A DNA stretch of 64,000 nucleotides from Weissella bombi (lineage in GTDB: Bacteria > Bacillota > Bacilli > Lactobacillales > Lactobacillaceae). The translations under genes and the position numbers were made by a program. Position 1 is the stretch's first letter; each line of letters begins with the position of its first letter. Location: NCBI RefSeq assembly GCF_900094835.1, contig NZ_FMAO01000002.1, forward strand, positions 1-64,000, given 5' to 3'. The notes below the pieces were generated by a model, which ran no database searches, was not told the origin of the DNA, and worked only from the letters and a program-made list of their open reading frames with translations. Shown piece after piece: positions 29,826-39,000 of the stretch.

Positions 29826-30182
29826 ATGCGTAAGAGTTACCGTGTAAAAAAAGAAGCTGATTTTCAATTAGTTTTTGAGCAGCATCACTCGGTCGCAAAT
29901 AAAATGTTTATTGTTTACACAATGACGCGTGAACAACCTACCCACTTCCGTTTGGGAATTTCAATTTCTAAAAAAGTGGGTTTGCGTGGTCATGAGCGTG
30001 TGTGGGTTAAGCGTCGTATTCGTCAAAGTGTTTTGGAATTTAAGCCCAAAATGCGTTCGGATATTGATATTTTAGTTATTGCGCGACCAGCAGCACATGA
30101 TCAAGACATGGCGATCATCAAAAAGAATTTAGAACATGTTTTTAAGTTGGCAAATGTTTTTGTCGATGAAGAAGCTGAATAA
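29826..30182 (+). CDS. rnpA: ribonuclease P protein component
   Basis: 118 residues from the ATG at 29826 (GGAG nine bases upstream); a TTG at 29811 lies in the ribosome site and is rejected. It starts MRKSYRVKKEADFQLVF and continues FRLGISISKKVGLRGHERVWVKRRIRQ. The family's RNxxKRxxR motif reads ERVWVKRRIRQ here, so the usual Asn is replaced; I think this is typical of Weissella but cannot confirm. It helps the RNase P RNA cut tRNA leaders. Confidence 0.95.
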   Translation: MRKSYRVKKEADFQLVFEQHHSVANKMFIVYTMTREQPTHFRLGISISKKVGLRGHERVWVKRRIRQSVLEFKPKMRSDIDILVIARPAAHDQDMAIIKKNLEHVFKLANVFVDEEAE

Positions 30183-30208
30183 AAATATACTATATATGGA
30201 GAAAACGA

Positions 30209-31042
30209 ATGCAGACTGCTAAAAAAATGTTTACCATGCGTTCGGCAATTACAGCCTTAGTCGCATTAATCATTATGATTGTAGCGGCCGTGATGTATGA
30301 TGGCCAAGTATCTGGGGATGGATTTTGGCGTGGTATTATCATTGCTAACTTCTCGCGTTCTATTTTAGGAGTATCAGCCTGGTTTGGTAATAACTATGGC
30401 TTTGGAATTATTGTCTTTACTGTATTGATTCGTTTATTGATTTTGCCTTTGATGGTTTATCAAACGGGTTCAATGCGTAAGATGCAAGAAATTGCTCCAG
30501 AACTAAAGAAGTTACAACAAAAATATTCAAGTCGTGATCCTGAAACAATGCAAGCGATGCAAGCTGAGCAAAAAAAGTTGTATAAAGACGCAGGTGTTAA
30601 TCCATTTGCTAGTTTTATTCCACTTATTGTTCAAATGCCAATCTTGATTGCATTGTATACAGCAATTCGTACGACTAATGTATTGGAAACGGGTACTTTC
30701 TTCTGGGCACAACTGGGAGAACGTGATCCGTACTTTATCTTGCCAATTTTGGCAGCATTGTTTACATTTGCTTCTTCATATTTGGTAATGATGGGTCAAC
30801 CTGAAAAGAATGGTATGACGACATCAATGACATACATTATGCCAGTTATGATTTTCATCTTTGCTATTTCCGTACCGTCTGCCCTATCACTTTACTGGGT
30901 GATTTCAAATGCGTTCCAAGTGGCACAAACTTGGACGATTCAAAATCCATTTGAAATTCGACGTGAACGTGAAGCTAAGAAAGAAGCAGAACGTGCTAAG
31001 CAACGAGCAATTCGTAAAGCTGTTCGTAAACATAAGCGTTAA
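30209..31042 (+). CDS. yidC: YidC/Oxa1-family membrane protein insertase
   Basis: 277 residues. After an N-terminal hydrophobic segment come the five conserved helices, the cytoplasmic coiled hairpin (MRKMQEIAPELKKLQQKYSS), ALYTAIRTTNVLE and a very basic C-terminus (KKEAERAKQRAIRKAVRKHKR) that contacts ribosomes. Gram-positive YidC proteins usually have a lipobox cysteine; none is present in the first 40 residues. GGAG precedes the ATG. It inserts membrane proteins with or without Sec. Confidence 0.95.
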   Translation: MQTAKKMFTMRSAITALVALIIMIVAAVMYDGQVSGDGFWRGIIIANFSRSILGVSAWFGNNYGFGIIVFTVLIRLLILPLMVYQTGSMRKMQEIAPELKKLQQKYSSRDPETMQAMQAEQKKLYKDAGVNPFASFIPLIVQMPILIALYTAIRTTNVLETGTFFWAQLGERDPYFILPILAALFTFASSYLVMMGQPEKNGMTTSMTYIMPVMIFIFAISVPSALSLYWVISNAFQVAQTWTIQNPFEIRREREAKKEAERAKQRAIRKAVRKHKR

Positions 31043-31052
31043 TTTGAATATC

Positions 31053-31086
31053 AGAATCAAGATTAATAATCTTGATTCTTTTTTTT
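31053..31086 (+). terminator. yidC terminator
   Basis: A perfect 12-bp stem (31053-31064 with 31068-31079) with a 3-base loop and eight Ts. Confidence 0.92.
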
Positions 31087-31192
31087 CGCAATTATCAAGA
31101 AAATAGCTTAACCTATTTTTAATTTTCGAACCCTATTGTATGAATTATGTTAAAATTAAACATTAATAATAATTTTTATAAGGAGCGTACCC

Positions 31193-31822
31193 ATGAAAGC
31201 ATTTCGTGAAATAATGTCTTGGGTGATTCCTATCTTAGTAGGATTGCTAGTTGCTGCTGGGATAAGGGCCTATTGGTTTACAATGGTTAAAGTTGATGGG
31301 TCTTCGATGGAGCCTAATTTAACAAGTAATGAACGAGTTTTTGTTTTTCGAACTGATAAGCTTGAAACTTCAAAAATTCATCGTGGTAGTGTAATTGTCT
31401 TTGATGCCCACGGTGAAGATCCTTCAGCAACAGAAAAGAAAGACTACGTAAAGCGTGTTATTGGTATGCCTGGTGATACTGTGAGTGCAGCTAATGGTGT
31501 TATTAAAGTTAACGGTAAAACTGTTAACCAAGATTACATTTCAGAATCTGAACAAACAGCAACTAATACAATCAATGATGTTGGTAATTGGAATTCATTG
31601 GCACAATTAGGAAATCGTCAAGGTTGGGAAGGCGATAAAACGATTAAGGTCCCTGCCGGTAAGTACTTTGTGCTAGGTGATCACCGTAGTGTTTCAAATG
31701 ATTCTCGTTATTGGGGATTTGTTGATGATGACAAAGTCCTAGGTGTGGTAAAAGTACCATTCTGGGGTAATGAGACTAAGCGTGATAACATTAACACAGC
31801 TTGGAAATCATATTTTGAATAA
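31193..31822 (+). CDS. lepB: signal peptidase I
   Basis: 209 residues with one N-terminal membrane helix (about 9-30). The catalytic serine is S38 in VDGSSMEPNL, the general-base lysine is K87 in YVKRVIGMPGD, and the box GDHRSVSNDSRYWGFV is intact. It removes signal peptides from exported proteins, including the NEAT proteins encoded nearby. AAGGAG precedes the ATG. Confidence 0.95.
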   Translation: MKAFREIMSWVIPILVGLLVAAGIRAYWFTMVKVDGSSMEPNLTSNERVFVFRTDKLETSKIHRGSVIVFDAHGEDPSATEKKDYVKRVIGMPGDTVSAANGVIKVNGKTVNQDYISESEQTATNTINDVGNWNSLAQLGNRQGWEGDKTIKVPAGKYFVLGDHRSVSNDSRYWGFVDDDKVLGVVKVPFWGNETKRDNINTAWKSYFE

Positions 31823-31836
31823 TTGTAAATTAAAGA

Positions 31837-31874
31837 GCAGGTAAGAAAATCATATTATTTTCTTGCCTGTTTTA
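31837..31874 (+). terminator. lepB terminator
   Basis: CAGGTAAGAAAAT (31838-31850) pairs with ATTTTCTTGCCTG (31857-31869), then TTTTATTTT. Confidence 0.9.
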
Positions 31875-31946
31875 TTTTGCTATTACATATTTTAGTGAAC
31901 GTTAGATTTAAACAGCGTATACTTGTTTCTACAGGGGGGTGGTATG

Positions 31947-32750
31947 ATGCAATTAGGTTTGAAGGCAAGTACGAATAAAGCACAAATTGATGATCGCCTA
32001 CAGTATCAACCAGATGTCTTTGAATTTCATTTGGAAGACACGGATTTTACAGCGGCAGGTTGGCAACATTTTATTAAGATGGTTTCTTATGTGAGTGATC
32101 AAGTACCGCATATTGTTTTTCATCATCCGATGAAATGGCACGGTCAACGCTGTGAATTGTACACGAATGCGGCGGTTAATTCAGCATTACACGATTTTGT
32201 GATGCAGAGCGCTACGCAGTTAATTAAATTGGCACAAGATGTCGATGCTTATGCACTTATTCATGGTGCTTATAAAAATAATGTGCCTAAAATTGTTGCA
32301 AATTGGTCGACAGTATCTAAAGCGCAAGATGTTGTATTTGAAAGAATGGATCAATTGCGCGAAATTGCACCGGATAATGTGGTTTTTGAAAATGGTACAT
32401 CACCTGTTTATTCGTATGGGGATGCTGAATTTGAAAATCGGATTATTGCTGCTGACCTCCCTTTGGCATGTGATGTGAGTCATACCTTTATTTCAGTTCA
32501 TGGTAATAACGATGCCCTTATAGCTAGTTTGCATCATCTTAAATCGCAAATTAAGCACTATCATTTGGTAGATTCAATGGGACAACGTCATGATAGTCTA
32601 ACACTTGGCAAAGGCTTAGTTGATTGGCAACGTGTTTTAAATGAATTAAATCCACAAGCAAGTCGTATTTATGAAATTAATTTAGCAGATCAGCAGAATT
32701 GTAAAGAAATGCTGGCAAGTCATGAATATTTAACGTCACTAGAAAAATAA
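31947..32750 (+). CDS. xylose isomerase-like TIM-barrel protein
   Basis: 267 residues from the ATG at 31947, seven bases after an AGGGGGG ribosome site; ATG 31944 is also possible. Strand-end metal residues of the AP endonuclease 2/sugar isomerase superfamily are visible: HLEDTD, HHPM, HGAY, FENG, CDVSHTF, HYHLVDS, HDSLTLGKGLVDW and YEIN. It could isomerise or epimerise a sugar, or act on another polyol; nothing nearby gives the substrate. It stands between two terminators. Confidence 0.75.
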   Translation: MQLGLKASTNKAQIDDRLQYQPDVFEFHLEDTDFTAAGWQHFIKMVSYVSDQVPHIVFHHPMKWHGQRCELYTNAAVNSALHDFVMQSATQLIKLAQDVDAYALIHGAYKNNVPKIVANWSTVSKAQDVVFERMDQLREIAPDNVVFENGTSPVYSYGDAEFENRIIAADLPLACDVSHTFISVHGNNDALIASLHHLKSQIKHYHLVDSMGQRHDSLTLGKGLVDWQRVLNELNPQASRIYEINLADQQNCKEMLASHEYLTSLEK

Positions 32751-32756
32751 GTTAAT

Positions 32757-32799
32757 AAAAAAGCAGCCCTGGATAATTTTTATCCAGGACTGCTTTTTT
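32757..32799. terminator. bidirectional terminator
   Basis: AAAAAGCAG-CCTGGATAA pairs with TATCCAGG-CTGCTTTTT; it serves the TIM-barrel gene and the convergent heme transporter operon. Confidence 0.92.
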
Positions 32800-33484
32800 A
32801 CTTAGGCTGAAGAATTACTTGATCAGCCGTTTGAATGAGCTGTAAGGGTGTGTTAAATGCGTTAGAAAGTAAATCTACTTGGTTATGCATCTGAACTGCC
32901 GGAGCACTCACTAATTCACCTGTTGGTTGTAGCAACCAGATATGTTGGCTATAACGAAAGGCTTGATTTAAATCATGAAGTACCATTAACACTGTTGTTT
33001 GACGCTTTTCTTGCAACTGTTGGAGCGTTTTTAAGAATAACTCTTGAAAATGCAAGTCTAAAAACGTTGTTGGTTCATCTAAAATCAACAAATCAGGTTG
33101 TTGTTGTAAGACAAATCCTAACCAAGCGAGTTGTTGTTGACCACCTGATAATGCAGGCATTTCTTTATCAAGTAAAGTATCAAGTTGTAAAGTTTTAATA
33201 ACTTCTTGATCTAATTTGTCATCCGCTAATGTTAATAGTTCGCGAACGGTTAGCGGTTCAAATAATTGATTGTGCTGTGAAAGCAATGCAATTCGTTGTG
33301 GACGATTTTGAATTGTCCCTGTCGTTGGCAATAATTCGCCAGTTAACAGCTGAATTAACGTTGATTTACCAACACCATTTGGACCGATAAGCGCTGTGAT
33401 TTGGTGATCAGGTAATTGTACTGAGAGATCGTCAAATAATTGATGATTATCACGGTTAAATGACAAGTGATTAATGTCGAGCAT
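32798..33484 (-). CDS. heme/iron ABC transporter ATP-binding protein
   Basis: 228 residues. Walker A GPNGVGKST, signature LSGGQQQLAWLGFVL, Walker B LLILDEPTTFLDL and switch histidine in VLHDLNQAF: the FecE/BtuD type that pairs with FecCD permeases. It overlaps the permease gene by 14 bp and has AAGGAGG before the ATG. Last gene of the NEAT-heme operon; it powers uptake of heme passed on by the NEAT proteins and the binding protein. Confidence 0.92.
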   Translation of the reverse strand: MLDINHLSFNRDNHQLFDDLSVQLPDHQITALIGPNGVGKSTLIQLLTGELLPTTGTIQNRPQRIALLSQHNQLFEPLTVRELLTLADDKLDQEVIKTLQLDTLLDKEMPALSGGQQQLAWLGFVLQQQPDLLILDEPTTFLDLHFQELFLKTLQQLQEKRQTTVLMVLHDLNQAFRYSQHIWLLQPTGELVSAPAVQMHNQVDLLSNAFNTPLQLIQTADQVILQPK

Positions 33485-34412
33485 GATAACCTCCTTTTAT
33501 TAACATCAGCGCGAATAACGGACCACTGATAACTAACAGAATAGCGCTTGTTGGTAGTTCTTTCGGTGCTAAAATCGTTCGAGCAATTGTGTCAGCATTT
33601 AGCAGTAGTAGGCTTCCCCACAATGCGGTTGGCCAAATTAAATGCTGACTTTTTTTGTTCGGACTCATGAAGCGTGAAATTTCTGGCAAAATCGCACCTA
33701 AGAAGAAGACAATACCAATCAAACTTGTTAAGGCACCAGTCCATAGACCAACTGCAAGTAAAACAAACCAGGTTGTTTTTTGTTCAGCAATACCTAGTAA
33801 TTTTACCTGACGTGTTGGCAAAGCGAAGTATTTCAAGTTTGGCCAAACTATGATGAGTAATAAGCAACCTAAAATGGTCATAATTACTAATTGCATAACT
33901 TGTGACCAATCTACTGTGCTTAATGTCGGTAGCGGTACGCCAAGTCCCTCACTAGCAATGTTAGTTAAGGCTTGAAAAGTCATCGCCGTTGCGATTCCTA
34001 ACAAAACAAGGCGTAACGGTGCTTGATGCTTAGGTGAAACTACGAACCAAGCGATTGTTAGTAAAATACCGGTAAGCCCACCAACGATGACATTAAAGTT
34101 GAGTACACTGGGGATGATAACAAGAACGGCCATTAATAAAAATTGGCTTCCGTTCATAATTCCCAAGATTGAGGTATCAACTAAATGATTACGTAATACA
34201 ACTTGTAGTAGCAAACCACTGACGCCGATTAAGGCACCACCGATAGTAGCCACTAAAATACGTGGTAGGCGGTAATTAAGAATTAATTGCCAGGCATCAT
34301 GTTGCCCTTGTAAAACCGAAGTGAGACTAATTGTTGTGCTACCAACTAGTAATGCAATAACTACGCTTATAAGAACCAACCCAGCTAATATAAAACGATA
34401 ATATTTTTGCAT
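33471..34412 (-). CDS. heme/iron ABC transporter permease (FecCD/IsdF type)
   Basis: 313 residues from the ATG at 34412, which follows AGGAGGG; a start at 34436 would overlap the binding protein gene further and lacks a ribosome site. About nine membrane helices; LNYRLPRILVATIGGALIGVSGLLLQ and FFLGAILPEISRF are FecCD landmarks. It forms the membrane path for heme or iron complexes. Confidence 0.92.
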   Translation of the reverse strand: MQKYYRFILAGLVLISVVIALLVGSTTISLTSVLQGQHDAWQLILNYRLPRILVATIGGALIGVSGLLLQVVLRNHLVDTSILGIMNGSQFLLMAVLVIIPSVLNFNVIVGGLTGILLTIAWFVVSPKHQAPLRLVLLGIATAMTFQALTNIASEGLGVPLPTLSTVDWSQVMQLVIMTILGCLLLIIVWPNLKYFALPTRQVKLLGIAEQKTTWFVLLAVGLWTGALTSLIGIVFFLGAILPEISRFMSPNKKSQHLIWPTALWGSLLLLNADTIARTILAPKELPTSAILLVISGPLFALMLIKGGYHARH

Positions 34413-34420
34413 TATCCCTC

Positions 34421-35281
34421 CTACTTGTTCAACCAAGTTTGAATCTGTTTATAAGCATCTGGTGCGTTGAGGTTAGCTGTCATGCTAAAGGTTGGTTCAT
34501 TAGCATGATAAATCTTACCTTGTTGGACAGCGGGGATGCTTTGCCAATTAGATTGTTTGAATAAACTATCAAAGTTTTTAAAGACACTCTTTGGCATAGC
34601 ATGCGCCATTGTAATAATAACGGTCGGCTTAGCTTGTGCAATTTGTTCAGCATTCATTGCAACAAATGGACTTGATCCTGAACCCACGACATGACCGCCA
34701 GCGCGATTAATTAAATCCCCTACGTAACTATTTTTGGTACCAACAAGGAATGAACCACCAGGCATCCCCATCAATAGCAAAACATTAGGTCGATTTTTAG
34801 GATGTTTAGTCGGCACATCTAACTGTGCATTTAATTTCTTACCTGCACTTTCTTTATGGTATGTCGTGCCAAGTTTTGTAATAGCCGACTGTAAATCGGT
34901 TAGCTTATTAAAGTTCAATTGTTGATGCTTAATGTTATCACTATCTAATTTTTGTTGATAGTCATCAGCAATTGCAGCATCTAGATAAACTAAATCGGGC
35001 TTCAATTGTCCAATTTTTTCAAGATTAGGTGCAACGTGGTTACCAACCTTTGGTAAATCACGATATTGTTTTGGCAATGTCTGTTTATTACCTGGTGTTG
35101 CAACACCAGCTAAAGGCACATCTAATTTGTTGAATACCTGAACTTGCGCATTCGTTGTCGCAACAATACGCTCAGTTGTTGCGTTTTCTTGAGTAGGACG
35201 CATCATCAACCAAATCCAGCCAACGCTAATTATTAATAAAACGACTAATAAAATCGTTAATATTTTTTGTTGTTTTCGCAT
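34421..35281 (-). CDS. IsdE-like heme-binding protein, non-lipidated form
   Basis: 286 residues of the helical-backbone periplasmic-binding fold: RIVATTNAQVQVFNKLDVPLAGV opens lobe 1, and NVLLLMGMPGGSFLVGTKNSYVGDLINRAGG lies in lobe 2. ITMAHAMPKSVFKNF carries a His-Met pair placed like the heme ligand His of IsdE. As with MetQ, the N-terminal hydrophobic segment (ILLVVLLIISVGWIWLMM) has no lipobox cysteine, so it is likely anchored by that helix. It hands substrate from NEAT proteins to the permease. Confidence 0.85.
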   Translation of the reverse strand: MRKQQKILTILLVVLLIISVGWIWLMMRPTQENATTERIVATTNAQVQVFNKLDVPLAGVATPGNKQTLPKQYRDLPKVGNHVAPNLEKIGQLKPDLVYLDAAIADDYQQKLDSDNIKHQQLNFNKLTDLQSAITKLGTTYHKESAGKKLNAQLDVPTKHPKNRPNVLLLMGMPGGSFLVGTKNSYVGDLINRAGGHVVGSGSSPFVAMNAEQIAQAKPTVIITMAHAMPKSVFKNFDSLFKQSNWQSIPAVQQGKIYHANEPTFSMTANLNAPDAYKQIQTWLNK

Positions 35282-35287
35282 CGTAAC

Positions 35288-36070
35288 TTACTTCTTTTTC
35301 TTCAAATTAAACACAAGACCAAGAATGATACCTAAAGCTAAACCACCACCAACGATGGCAACAACTGGTAATTGCTTACCTTGTTCTGCATGTTTCTCTT
35401 CAGCAACTTGTGTCTTAGATTCTGACTTTGAAGTTACTTTGGCAGAAGATGAAGATTTACTACTTGCAACACTAGTGTCAGTTTCATTACTTTGCGAACT
35501 TGAACTAGTTATTGATTCACTTGCACTACTTGTCGTAACAGATGAACTGCTTGGTTGTGAACTAACTTGTTGACTAGAAGAAGATGCTGCAGGCTTGCTT
35601 GAAGAACTAGCTGCGGTTGCGGCGGGTACTTTAGAAGCATCTAATACTAAACCAACAATGTAGTTGTGATGATAATTAATACTATTAACGTCAACTTTAA
35701 TTGCTGCATTATGACGGGCACTTAAGTTTGATGTGACGAAACTATACGTAATGGTCTGCGAATTACCAGACTCACCACGTGAAACATTTGCACCAGCACC
35801 ATCAATGTTTAGTACTTGGACAGGATAGTTACCAAGATCTTTCCCAGTTGTAACAGTCGACGTTACGGTATAAGTATTGTTACCGTTTGGTGTAACTGTC
35901 GCAGAATGTGAAAAGTATGCAGCTGCATAAGAAGTGTTAGACGTACCATTTTCCAATACCTGCATAGGAACCGTATAAGATTCTGCATGAACAGCTGTTT
36001 GCATACCAAACATGCAAAGAACTAACGCGAACAATCCAAGAAGCGACCGAAGATATTTATTATTGAACAT
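35288..36070 (-). CDS. membrane-anchored single-NEAT heme-binding protein
   Basis: 260 residues: signal peptide (to about A29, VHAES), one NEAT domain (about 30-150), a Ser-rich wall spacer (150-230), then LPVVAIVGGGLALGIILGLVF and KKKK. The heme tyrosine pair appears as YHHNY near residue 133, the YxxxY of NEAT strand 8. There is no LPXTG, so the anchor is a membrane helix, not sortase. It starts four bases after the large NEAT gene, with GAGG before the ATG. It probably relays heme towards the IsdE-like protein. Confidence 0.85.
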   Translation of the reverse strand: MFNNKYLRSLLGLFALVLCMFGMQTAVHAESYTVPMQVLENGTSNTSYAAAYFSHSATVTPNGNNTYTVTSTVTTGKDLGNYPVQVLNIDGAGANVSRGESGNSQTITYSFVTSNLSARHNAAIKVDVNSINYHHNYIVGLVLDASKVPAATAASSSSKPAASSSSQQVSSQPSSSSVTTSSASESITSSSSQSNETDTSVASSKSSSSAKVTSKSESKTQVAEEKHAEQGKQLPVVAIVGGGLALGIILGLVFNLKKKK

Positions 36071-36074
36071 TTGC

Positions 36075-39000
36075 CTACCTCATCTTAAAGAAATTAGTCA
36101 AAAGGGCGACACCAACGTAACCCAATGCAGCAGCTAAAATACCACCAGCAACAATTAATACATTACGTTGTATTGTGTTATTGCTCTTAGCATCAGCTTG
36201 AGCATCTTTAGCTACTTGCGTTGTATCACTGTTTTTCTTGGCATGTGACTTGTCTTTATTGTCGTTTTTCGCATTGTCTTGCTTTTGATCGTCATTTTGA
36301 GAGTTAGTATTTGCACTATCTAAAGGCGTAAATGATGCACCGGTGATAGTATCCGAATTAAAGTCAGTAGCAAATGTTCCACGTGAAACATCAGAATCTA
36401 ATGGACTAGTTGTAAGACCAGAAGCATCAGGTAGACCAGTTTGTGGCTGTGTTGCTTCACTAGCGTTATTTAATATGCGACCAATAACTAGACGAATCGT
36501 ATATGTGTGATTGTAGTTAAGTGGTGCGGTAAATTGAACATGGATACGTGTTGCAATTGGCGCTTTAATTTCGTTTTCTGATAATGCTAGTCGATACGTT
36601 GATTGATAGTAATTACCAGTTTTGATAGTACTTACAAGATGTACTTGATGTGCACCATCAATAAATGAAATTGGGTTACGGCCCATCATAACAGGCGTGT
36701 GCGTTGTGATATATCCAGTGTATGATCCATTAGCATTGTGAACTAATTGAATAGTAGGCAAGAAATATTGCGCAGCAACAGATGTGCTGTTGTTATTACC
36801 ATGCAAAATGGTTAGTTGATGCAAAACGGCATTTCTGATGGCGTTTTGATGACCAGTTGGTAATGAAACTGCCCCATTTACACCGCTTGGTGTCGTATTG
36901 TCTGTTTTAGTTTTGGTAAAATCAGTAGCTTTAGCATTGCTATTTTTAAGACTACTCAAATCAAAGACAATATCGGCATCGGGATGTTCCGTGAAATTAA
37001 TGGCAGGAACGAAAATAGTCATATGTGCTTTCATTGTTTGGTAAAGTGAAGATACAGGTAGTGTTACTTGCCAAGCATTGCCATTTTTATGAGCAGTAAC
37101 CCCATTAATTGAGAAAGCCTTCATCAATGACATTGCACCATTCTTAGTAGCAAACTTGACGGTAGCTTTGCCGTCGTTAACTAGAATATTTGCTGAAGCT
37201 GTCATGTATTGTTGCATCGTTGATTTTGTGTGCGTACCGGTTTTGTAAACACGGTAGTTGATGCTGTAAATGCCGTTATTCTTAAGACTTAACTTTTTGT
37301 TGCCTTTAATAGGCTTTGTACCAGTATTACTTGAAGAAGAAGCGCTAGAAGAACTTGAACTAGGCTTGCTTGAAGAAGCAGCACTAGAACTTGATGATGC
37401 ACCACCATCATTATCTAATGCTTCAAGGCTCTCCATGTCAAAGCTAATGTCTGCACTAGGTGTTTCTGTGAAATTGATAGCGGCAACAAAAATAGTCATC
37501 TGGGCAGTTAGAGTCTTCTTCAAGTCCTTAGCTGGTAATGTCACAATCCAAGAATCACCTTTGGCTTCAGCTTTAACGCCATTAACAGAGAATTTTTGCA
37601 TCATTGACATTGCAGCATTCTTTGTTGCGAAATCAATGGTTGCTTGGCCCTTTTTAACCGTTACCTTAGCTGATGACGTCATATAATTAGCCATTGCTGA
37701 ACCTTCGGTAGTGTCAGACTTGTAAACTTTATAGTCTATAGCGTATTTACCGTCATTTTCAATATCAGGTTTAGCTGGTGTTGTTGGTTTGCTTGAACTA
37801 GTAGCACTAGAACTTGATGATGAACTACCACTGTTATCCAAGTTTTTAATGCTCTTCATATCAAAGACAATATCTGCACTAGGCTTTTCTGTGAAGTTGA
37901 TTTGTGGTACTTCAATAGTCATTTGCGCAGTAGCTGTCTTAGCTAAATCTTTAACCGGTAGCTTTACAATCCAAGAATCGCCTTTGGCTTGTGCCTTAGC
38001 GCCGTTAATAGAAAATTCTTTCATCATTGACATTGCTTCATTCTTAGTTGCAAAGTCAATGGTTGCCTCTCCTTTCTTAACAGTTATCTTAGCTGATTGC
38101 GTCATGTAGTTTGCCATCGTTGAATCATCAGTAGTACCTGACTTGTAGACATTATAATTAATTGAATAAGTGCCGTCTTGCAAGATGTCTTTGTCAGGTT
38201 TTGCTGATGTTTCTGATGATGAACTAGATGATTGCTCAGGTTTATCATTAACTGGGTTAACCAGTGCAGGATTCATGTTAAATGTTATGCCTGATGGATA
38301 ATCCATGACATGGCCCATTGCATCCACATGAGTGCTTGATGCAATTTTGACATTACCATCCTTGTCGGGCATCAAATCCTTGGTTGGAATAGTAAAGTCG
38401 ACCGTAGTTTTACCATTTAGATCTTTCTTTTGACCATCAAATGTAACATTTGGAATCATTGCTGCCATGCTTGGGTCTCGGTAAGCAACCGTTACAACAC
38501 TGGTAACATCGCCAACCTTAACATTGAACTTTGGCGCAAAGAAACGATCCATTTTACTGTCAGGACTAACTGCAATTTGGTAGTCGCCAGTTTTGAATGT
38601 CTTTTGTGCAGGCATTAATTGACTAACATTGAAAGTCAAGTTTGATGGGTAGTTCATGACATGACCCATTGCATCCACGTGAGTTGTTGATACAATTTTG
38701 ACATTGCCATCTTTATCAGGTGTTAAATCCTTAGTAGGAATAGTAAAAGTGATGTTTTGACTTGTTACTTCCTTCTTCTGACCATCAAAAATCATATAAG
38801 GAATCATGCTAATCACTTTATCGCTGTTAAAGCTTAATGTGACATCAGTTGACTCCCCTTTGATATCAATATGAGCAGAAGGCTTTAAGAAGCGATCCAT
38901 GCCTTGATCAGCACTCATCTTGACTTCTGTTCCAGCTAGAGCTTCACGTGTGGTTACTGCACTTTTAGCAGTTTTTGAATTATCAACTGTTGATGCGGCT

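Noticed and set aside
36410-36440. Possible sortase signal in the large NEAT protein
   Set aside because: LPDASG is not LPXTG and lies about 120 residues before the end, far from the C-terminal helix.
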